Shown one piece after another: positions 6,735-11,980 of a DNA stretch of 11,980 nucleotides. Source of the DNA: Rikenellaceae bacterium. GTDB lineage: Bacteria > Bacteroidota > Bacteroidia > Bacteroidales > Rikenellaceae. The notes below the pieces were generated by a model. It did no database searches. It saw nothing but the letters and a program-made list of their open reading frames with translations, and had not been told where the DNA came from. Numbering within the stretch: the stretch's first letter is position 1; each line of letters opens with the position of its first letter. A program made the position numbers and the translations under genes. The DNA is taken from positions 1-11,980 of the forward strand of contig JAJQAW010000309.1 of the NCBI GenBank assembly GCA_021203585.1. Direction: 5' to 3'.

Positions 6735-7616
6735 ATGAAAATCGCGCTATACAGCCGTCCGGAAATGCTTCACGATCCGGAAGAACTGAACGAACTGCTG
6801 CAGACGCTGCAGGCGTACGGTATTCACTACAGTGTCAATGCCGGATTTGCCGAGGTCATCGCCGCCTGCACCGGCAGGCGACTGCCCTGCGAACGGATGT
6901 ATACTTCAGCTCCGGCCGAGGATATCGAAATGATCATCAGTTACGGCGGGGACGGTACCTTTCTGGACACGGTGCGGCTGCTGGATACACGCCCGGTGCC
7001 GGTACTGGGGATTAATTACGGACGGTTAGGGTTCCTGGCCAATGTTTCCAAGAGTAACATCGGGGAGGCCGTACGGGATATAGCCCACGGGAATTACCGT
7101 CGGGAAGAACGGTTGCTGCTGGAAGTAACGGGCGACTTCGGCCGATCGGTGGACTACCCCTACGCTTTCAACGAATTCAGCCTGCAAAAAAACGGCACGG
7201 CCATGGTCTCCATCGAGGTGAGCATCGACGGTGAATTGATTTCCAATATCCAGGGCGACGGTTTGATCCTTTCCACCCCTGCCGGTTCTACCGCCTATGC
7301 CCTGAGCGTGGGCGGTCCGATTGTGGCTCCGACCTGCCCGGGCTTCGTGCTGGCTCCGATCGCTCCGCACAATCTGACGGTACGCCCGATGGTCCTTCCG
7401 GCCGATTGCCGGATGCAGTTCCGGATCGTTTCCCGGACCGATGAGGCGATCGCAACCCTCGACAGCCGGGAATTCGTGGTACCTTCCGGGAGTCGGTTTA
7501 CCGTAAAAAAGGCAAAAAAATCCGCTTTTTTGGTTACGCTCCAAAATATATCCTTTTACCGCACGTTAAGAGATAAAATGATGTGGGGTTTGGATTCCCG
7601 TGAGTTTACGAAATAA
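6735..7616 (+). CDS. nadK: NAD kinase
   Basis: It phosphorylates NAD at the 2'-hydroxyl of the adenosine ribose to make NADP, and is the cell's source of NADP(H). The 293-aa product matches the family from end to end: [15 protein letters not shown] with GGDGT at 71-75 (catalytic D73), NYGRLGFLA (94-102), the nucleotide-binding FNEF (145-148), [18 protein letters not shown] (174-191) and the later [12 protein letters not shown]. The open frame extends 23 codons upstream to an ATG at 6666, but that stretch contains the -7 promoter element and its product is unlike NadK, so I use the ATG at 6735. It is divergent from pdxJ-cca and followed by uppS after an 89-base gap that has its own promoter. 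Nothing appears broken. Confidence 0.96.
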   Translation: MKIALYSRPEMLHDPEELNELLQTLQAYGIHYSVNAGFAEVIAACTGRRLPCERMYTSAPAEDIEMIISYGGDGTFLDTVRLLDTRPVPVLGINYGRLGFLANVSKSNIGEAVRDIAHGNYRREERLLLEVTGDFGRSVDYPYAFNEFSLQKNGTAMVSIEVSIDGELISNIQGDGLILSTPAGSTAYALSVGGPIVAPTCPGFVLAPIAPHNLTVRPMVLPADCRMQFRIVSRTDEAIATLDSREFVVPSGSRFTVKKAKKSAFLVTLQNISFYRTLRDKMMWGLDSREFTK

Positions 7617-7620
7617 TTCC

Positions 7621-7628
7621 TATATTTG
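7621..7628 (+). promoter_or_regulatory. -7 promoter element of the uppS-bamA-skp operon
   Basis: TATATTTG is an exact match to TAnnTTTG, five bases after the nadK stop codon. No TTG lies at the standard -33 distance; the closest TTTG is 28 bases upstream. It would give uppS a leader of about 70 bases that contains the hairpin at 7664-7682. Read-through from nadK is also possible. Confidence 0.5.
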
Positions 7629-7663
7629 CGGGTTGGTAAGCGTATGCAGCGCGTGCCGGCACC

Positions 7664-7682
7664 GGAAAGGGAGCACCTTTCC
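7664..7682 (+). promoter_or_regulatory. Hairpin in the uppS leader
   Basis: GGAAAGG (7664-7670) and CCTTTCC (7676-7682) are perfect 7-base complements around a GAGCA loop, 23 bases before the uppS ATG. There is no T-run, so it is not a classic terminator. It could limit read-through from nadK, stabilise the operon mRNA or affect uppS translation. Its function is not shown by the sequence. Confidence 0.45.
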
Positions 7683-7705
7683 TGAGGTTAACGATTTAAA
7701 AATAA

Positions 7706-8479
7706 ATGAATAACGAGGCCGGAAATACCACCGCGCAAGGAAATCCCTTGAAACATGTGGCAATCATTATGGACGGAAACGGCCGTTGGGCCAGAGCCCG
7801 CGGAGAAGCGCGTCTGTACGGCCATATGCAAGGTGTGGAGAGTGTCCGCCGAGCCATCCGGGGAGCTATGGCTCACCGCGTGGAATACCTCACCCTGTAC
7901 GCTTTTTCGACCGAAAATTGGAGGCGCCCGCAGACGGAGATCGACGGATTGATGGAATTGTTGGCCGACAGTACCGTCCGGGAAGTTCCCGAGCTGAAGG
8001 CCCAGGGAGTACGGTTGCAATTTATCGGTGATCTGAGCGCGTTGTCCGCTACCGTCCGGGAATCCATCGCGGCGGCCGAACGGGAAACTCGGGAGAACAA
8101 CCGGCTGACCCTGATCATTGCATTGAATTACAGCTCCCGTTGGGAAATCACCTGCATGACCCGGGAATTGGCTCGCAAGGCTGTCCATGGAACGATTTCT
8201 CCGGATGAAATTACGGCCGGTACCGTGGAGAATCATCTGGTCACGGCCCCTTATCCGGATCCCGATTTGTTGATCCGAACCAGTGGGGAATACCGGTTGA
8301 GCAATTTTCTACTCTGGCAGGCCGCTTACAGTGAATTCTATTTTACCGAAGTGCTCTGGCCGGATTTCGACGAAGCAGAATTCGACCGTGCCGTGGCCGC
8401 CTACCGCCTCCGCGACAGACGGTTCGGAGGGGTCAAAAACTTATACCGGGAAAAGGCAGGAGAGTGTCCGCCGGAATAG
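7706..8479 (+). CDS. uppS: Undecaprenyl diphosphate synthase (cis-prenyltransferase)
   Basis: It adds eight isoprene units from isopentenyl diphosphate to farnesyl diphosphate to build the C55 undecaprenyl diphosphate, precursor of the lipid carrier for peptidoglycan, O-antigen and capsule. The 257-aa protein has the full motif set: HVAIIMDGNGRWA (catalytic D23), GHMQG (39-43), LTLYAFSTENWRRP (62-75), ALNYSSRWEI (139-148; the SSRWEI form is common in Bacteroidota), LLIRTSGEYRLSNFLLWQ with R191, S193 and R197, and AYSEFYF with E210. It carries a polar N-terminal extension of about 15 residues with no motif. The ATG at 7706 follows an AT-rich leader with no Shine-Dalgarno sequence. BamA starts 27 bases after its stop, so lipid-carrier supply and outer-membrane assembly are probably co-expressed. 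Confidence 0.96.
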   Translation: MNNEAGNTTAQGNPLKHVAIIMDGNGRWARARGEARLYGHMQGVESVRRAIRGAMAHRVEYLTLYAFSTENWRRPQTEIDGLMELLADSTVREVPELKAQGVRLQFIGDLSALSATVRESIAAAERETRENNRLTLIIALNYSSRWEITCMTRELARKAVHGTISPDEITAGTVENHLVTAPYPDPDLLIRTSGEYRLSNFLLWQAAYSEFYFTEVLWPDFDEAEFDRAVAAYRLRDRRFGGVKNLYREKAGECPPE

Positions 8480-8506
8480 ATAGAGATAAACTATAATACA
8501 AACTAA

Positions 8507-11032
8507 ATGAATTCCAGAATTTTAGCCTTGTTGTGGATAGGCCTGTTAAGTGTTGCAGGGATGCCGGTGGTAAATGCTCAAACGCCCGATTGGCCGGTAC
8601 CGGATTCGACCCTGATCCAAGACTATCCCTTCATGGATTCCGATAATCCCCGCCAATACATCGTGAAAGACATCCGGGTGCACGGCGCCGTGGCCCTGGA
8701 TCCGGAAATCCTGATTTCGCAGACCGGCATGCAGCGGGGCGATACCGTATGGCTGCCGGGAGATTACCTTTCTACAGCCATCCGAAATCTGTGGAATCAA
8801 CGCCGGTTCGCCGATGTAAAAACCCTGGTGCAAACCCAGGCCGATTCGGCTTATATTCATATCTATCTGACTACAAGGCCGCTGGTTTACTCCTGGAGCT
8901 TCGAAGGAGCCCGGAAAGGGGAAATATCCGATCTGACCGATAAATTGAGTCTGAGAAGGGGTACCGAATTATCGGATTTCCGGATCAATACCTCCATTGA
9001 AACCATCAAAAATTATTTCCGGGAGAAAAGCTTCCATAACGTGGAGGTGGATCTGATCACCAAAACGGACACGCTGCGGGAAAATGCGGTGAGCGTGACT
9101 TTTAAGATCGACAAAGGACCCAAAGTCAAGATCGGAGAGGTCATCTTCGAGGGCAACGAGGTATTCTCGGATCGCCGTTTGCGCCGTACGCTGAAAAAAA
9201 CGAAACAGAAAAACTGGAACATCTTCCAAAGTTCCAAATTCAACCGAGCCAAATACGAAGAAGACCAGGAAAATCTCCTGGAATTTTACAATTCGAAGGG
9301 ATACCGGAATGCCGATATTCTTTCGGATTCGATCTACCCGATCAATGAAAAACGGATGGGGGTCAAGATCACGGTCGAAGAAGGCAATAAATTTTATTAC
9401 CGCAACATCGTTTGGATGGGCAACAGTGTCTATCCGACCGAGGACCTGAATGCCCTACTGGGAATCGAAACCGGAGATACGTATGACCGCAAATCGATAT
9501 ACAAACAGCTGGGGATCAAAAGCGAGGCGAATCCGATGAAATTTTCGGTCTCCTCCCTCTATCAGAACAACGGTTACCTGATGTCGGACATCGAACCTCA
9601 GGAAATCATCGTGGGACCCGACTCGCTGGACCTTCATATTAAGATTATCGAAGGGCAACAGGCCTCGATCAATGCCATTACCATCACCGGGAATACCCGG
9701 GTTTACGACCATGTGATCCGGCGGGAATTGATGGTGCGTCCGGCGGAGCTGTACAACCGGGAGCTGCTGATGAATACCATTACCCGGATCGGGCAGCTAC
9801 AGCATTTCCTGCCCGAATCCGCCATGCCCAACATCGTGCCCGTTTCCAATGACCTGGTTAACCTGACCTTTCCGCTCGAAGAACAGGCCAGCGACCAGGT
9901 GGAAATCTCCGGGGGTTGGGGAGACGGAATGTTTGTCGGATCGGTCGGTCTGCGGCTGAATAACTTCTCGATGAAAAATGCCCTGAAAAAAGGGGCTTGG
10001 AGACCCTATCCGCACGGAGAAAATCAACAAGTCGCCATTCGGGCTCAATCCAACGGTTCTTACTACAAGGCCCTTTCGTTGAGTTTTACCGAGCCTTGGT
10101 TGGGGGGTAAAAAACCCAATTCGCTGACCGTAGGCTTTTATTATTCGGACCAGACGGACGCCTATTATGCCTGGCAGTCCGGAAGCAAGCATTTCCGCAC
10201 CATCGGAGCCTCCGTGGGAATCGGCCGGCGGCTACGTTGGCCCGACCACATGTTCGGTCTGTATAACGAAATCATGTACCAGGCCTACAACCTCAAAGAC
10301 TGGGATGGATTCCTGGGTTTCAGTAACGGTACTTCCAACATTGTCGCTTTGCGTACGGTGCTTTCGCGGAATACGGTAACCAATCCCTATTATCCCAACG
10401 GGGGATCGGAATTTTCCGCTTCCATGACCCTGACTCCGCCCTATTCCCTGTTTGACGGAAAGGATTACAGCAGCGAGAAAATCAGTGCGCAGCAACGGTA
10501 CCGCTGGATCGAATACCACAAGTGGGAACTAAAAGCCGACTGGTATTTCCCGCTCAGCCAGAACCAGAAGTTGGTGTTGCACGCCTCCGCCAATTTCGGC
10601 TTCATCGGCAGCTACAAGGAAGACAAACCCTCTCCTTTCGAGGGCTTTCAGGTCGGAGGAGACGGAATGTCCGGGTATAACCTGTACGGAGTGGATGTGA
10701 TCGGTTTGCGCGGGTATGAAAACGGATCACTCACACCCAGCACCGGACAGTCCAAGGCATACAATAAATACACCTTCGAAGTACGTTATCCTTTTGTCCA
10801 ACAGGGTCAGACCATGATTTATGGCTTGGCTTTTGCAGAAGCGGGTAATGCCTTTACCACGATGCGGGACTTCGATCCCTTCCTGTTGAAACGTTCGGCA
10901 GGGGTGGGGCTGCGACTGTGGTTGCCGATGATCGGACAGATCGGTATCGACTGGGCCTACGGGTTCGACTACGATCTTTCCGGGAAAAAAGGAGGCGGAC
11001 AACCTCACTTCATGATCGGTCAGCAGTTCTAA
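8507..11032 (+). CDS. bamA: Outer-membrane protein assembly factor BamA (Omp85)
   Basis: This is the central subunit of the BAM machine, which inserts beta-barrel proteins into the outer membrane. The 841-aa precursor has a signal peptide (about residues 1-24, cleaved near VNA-Q). Five POTRA-like domains follow at about 51-124, 125-203, 206-292, 296-383 and 386-458; P3 to P5 carry the usual I-x-F/I-x-G-N pattern (VIFEGNEVF, IVWMGNSVY, ITITGNTRV). The 16-stranded barrel begins near 465. The conserved barrel-interior motif is present as IGLRGYENGS, with R735 and Y737 in place of the VRGF of proteobacteria. The chain ends in phenylalanine (MIGQQF), as expected of a substrate-type barrel end. It lies in an operon with uppS upstream and two skp genes downstream. 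BamA is preferred over TamA because it has five POTRA domains and this context. Confidence 0.95.
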   Translation: MNSRILALLWIGLLSVAGMPVVNAQTPDWPVPDSTLIQDYPFMDSDNPRQYIVKDIRVHGAVALDPEILISQTGMQRGDTVWLPGDYLSTAIRNLWNQRRFADVKTLVQTQADSAYIHIYLTTRPLVYSWSFEGARKGEISDLTDKLSLRRGTELSDFRINTSIETIKNYFREKSFHNVEVDLITKTDTLRENAVSVTFKIDKGPKVKIGEVIFEGNEVFSDRRLRRTLKKTKQKNWNIFQSSKFNRAKYEEDQENLLEFYNSKGYRNADILSDSIYPINEKRMGVKITVEEGNKFYYRNIVWMGNSVYPTEDLNALLGIETGDTYDRKSIYKQLGIKSEANPMKFSVSSLYQNNGYLMSDIEPQEIIVGPDSLDLHIKIIEGQQASINAITITGNTRVYDHVIRRELMVRPAELYNRELLMNTITRIGQLQHFLPESAMPNIVPVSNDLVNLTFPLEEQASDQVEISGGWGDGMFVGSVGLRLNNFSMKNALKKGAWRPYPHGENQQVAIRAQSNGSYYKALSLSFTEPWLGGKKPNSLTVGFYYSDQTDAYYAWQSGSKHFRTIGASVGIGRRLRWPDHMFGLYNEIMYQAYNLKDWDGFLGFSNGTSNIVALRTVLSRNTVTNPYYPNGGSEFSASMTLTPPYSLFDGKDYSSEKISAQQRYRWIEYHKWELKADWYFPLSQNQKLVLHASANFGFIGSYKEDKPSPFEGFQVGGDGMSGYNLYGVDVIGLRGYENGSLTPSTGQSKAYNKYTFEVRYPFVQQGQTMIYGLAFAEAGNAFTTMRDFDPFLLKRSAGVGLRLWLPMIGQIGIDWAYGFDYDLSGKKGGGQPHFMIGQQF

Positions 11033-11087
11033 CCGGAGTGCCGGTGTAGCCGGGACAAAAACTGATTAATAACTAAATACGAACCTC

Positions 11088-11588
11088 ATGAAAAAGATCG
11101 TTTTTTTAACGGCGGCGATCCTTCTGACCGCAGGAGTATTTGCACAGAAAACTGCCTTCATCAATACCGAGACAATTTTCCGGTCCATTCCGGAATATAC
11201 GGCAGCGCTGACTCAGATCGATCAGTTGGCCCAAGAAGAGCAAGCCCGGGTGGATGCCGATTTTGCCCGAATCGCGGAAATGTACGAACGGTATCAATAC
11301 CAGCGCTCGGGACTTTCCGAAACGGCCCGGCGCCAAGTCGAAGATAATATCATCAAACTGGAAGACGAAGCCACGCAAAAACAGGCCGCTTTCTTCGGTC
11401 CGGAGGGCACACTGATGCAACGCCGCATCGAATTATTAAAACCGATTCAGGATCGGGTATTCCAGACCATCGACCGAATTGCCCAAGAACAGGGGTACGA
11501 CATGATCACCGATATCTCCAATAATCCTTCGATCGTTTACTACAACCGCGAACTGGATATCACCCAGGTGATTGTCTCAGCGTTGTGA
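11088..11588 (+). CDS. Skp/OmpH-family periplasmic chaperone, first copy
   Basis: The 166-aa precursor has a lipophilic signal peptide (residues 1-19, cleaved near VFA-Q) and then the OmpH/Skp layout: a short N-terminal strand, TAFINTETIF, a long charged helical hairpin (about 38-130) rich in Glu, Gln, Arg and Ala, and a C-terminal piece ending in DITQVIVSAL. Skp trimers hold unfolded outer-membrane proteins in the helical tentacles on their way to BamA. The gene lies 55 bases after bamA and before a second copy, an arrangement common in Bacteroidota. The only Lys-rich part is the N-terminus of the signal peptide. Co-transcription with bamA is likely because no promoter is visible in the gap. 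Family is secure; that it serves BamA is inferred from family and context. Confidence 0.92.
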   Translation: MKKIVFLTAAILLTAGVFAQKTAFINTETIFRSIPEYTAALTQIDQLAQEEQARVDADFARIAEMYERYQYQRSGLSETARRQVEDNIIKLEDEATQKQAAFFGPEGTLMQRRIELLKPIQDRVFQTIDRIAQEQGYDMITDISNNPSIVYYNRELDITQVIVSAL

Positions 11589-11612
11589 TTTCAAGAATAA
11601 AAGCTATATTTA
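11583..11612 (+). promoter_or_regulatory. Candidate promoter of the second skp gene
   Basis: TTG (11583-11585) and TATATTTA (11605-11612) are separated by 19 bases, within the normal 19-21 base spacing. The -7 element differs from TAnnTTTG only at the last base. The -33 element lies in the last codon of the first skp gene, directly before its TGA. It would add separate transcription of the second copy and whatever follows it. Confidence 0.5.
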
Positions 11613-11646
11613 CAACGCAATTGCACAGAACAAAAACACAACTATA

Positions 11647-11980
11647 ATGAAGAATGCAATAAAACTGGTACTGGTGGCGCTTTTGGCTCTTGTCGGCGGT
11701 ACCGCTATGGCCCAGCAGGTTAAACTGGCTTATATCAATTCCTCGGAGCTTTTCGAGGCCATGCCCGAACGCGAGGCTGCTTTTACGGGCCTGCAGGCTT
11801 TTGTAAAAGACTTTGAAGATCAACTGGAATTGATTCAGGTCGAGCTGAATACCAAATTTCAGGATTATCAAAAAAATTCCTCGACCTTCACCGAAGCTCA
11901 ACGCACGTTAAAAGAAAAAGAACTGCAGGATTTGAGTTCCCGCATGCAGGAAACTCAGCAATTTGCCGAACAGGAAGTGC
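11647..11980 (+). CDS. Skp/OmpH-family periplasmic chaperone, second copy (cut by window end)
   Basis: From the ATG at 11647 the frame stays open to the window edge, giving 111 residues of a longer protein. A signal peptide covers residues 1-22 (a hydrophobic core of Leu, Val and Ala, cleaved near AMA-Q). The mature start QVKLAYINSSELFEAMPERE is the typical OmpH/Skp opening and is more canonical than that of the first copy. A long charged helix follows (about 43-111), with heptad-like spacing of hydrophobic residues and the FQDYQKNSSTFTEAQR turn. It is a divergent paralogue of the gene 58 bases upstream. Both are likely soluble periplasmic chaperones for barrel proteins delivered to BamA. The C-terminal third is not visible. 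Confidence 0.9.
   Translation, partial: MKNAIKLVLVALLALVGGTAMAQQVKLAYINSSELFEAMPEREAAFTGLQAFVKDFEDQLELIQVELNTKFQDYQKNSSTFTEAQRTLKEKELQDLSSRMQETQQFAEQEV

Noticed and set aside
1..11980. CRISPR arrays, insertion sequences, tRNA or rRNA genes, and phage or defence genes
   Set aside because: I searched by eye for regularly spaced repeats, transposase motifs, terminal inverted repeats and tRNA-like cloverleaf sequences and found none. Recurrent CCGGAA/TTCCGG words are scattered in coding DNA and reflect codon choice, not a repeat family.

Overview
The window comes from a Bacteroidota chromosome, most likely order Bacteroidales. This rests on the block pdxJ <- / -> nadK - uppS - bamA - skp - skp, a LytS-type kinase with a LytTR regulator, FadL/OMP-like barrel ends, the lack of Shine-Dalgarno sequences before most starts, and several good matches to the Bacteroidota -7 promoter element TAnnTTTG. 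Base composition is roughly balanced. I cannot place it below order level.

Layout. 1-252: the C-terminal end of an outer-membrane barrel protein. 253-428: a convergent gap with hairpins. 429-1133 (-): a LytTR response regulator. 1334-2452 (+): its probable partner, a four-helix membrane histidine kinase, divergent from it. 2617-4002 (+): a xylose/proton symporter gene of the XylE type, full length and in one continuous frame but interrupted by three stop codons (TGA, TAG, TGA) within 201 bases. It is followed by a strong intrinsic terminator and about 230 bases with no recognisable gene. 4351-5769 (-) and 5795-6508 (-): a tRNA CCA nucleotidyltransferase with an HD domain, and pdxJ, which form an operon led by pdxJ. 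6509-6734: a divergent control region. 6735-7616 (+): nadK. 7706-8479 (+): uppS. 8507-11032 (+): bamA. 11088-11588 and 11647 to the window end (+): two tandem Skp/OmpH periplasmic chaperone genes, the second cut by the window edge.

How the genes work together. The right half is a housekeeping block. PdxJ (vitamin B6) and NadK (NADP) supply cofactors, UppS makes the C55 lipid carrier for wall and surface glycans, BamA inserts outer-membrane proteins, and the two Skp-like proteins probably escort unfolded barrel proteins to BamA. The left half is accessory: a probable two-component system and a sugar transporter with no xylose-catabolic genes beside it.

The most notable signal is the transporter. 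Its three nonsense codons lie in or beside loops, the frame is otherwise perfect and the sugar-site residues persist. A 10-bp inverted repeat and a 7-bp direct repeat sit over its start and probable promoter. I see no CRISPR array, tRNA, rRNA, insertion sequence or defence system, and I do not claim a new system.
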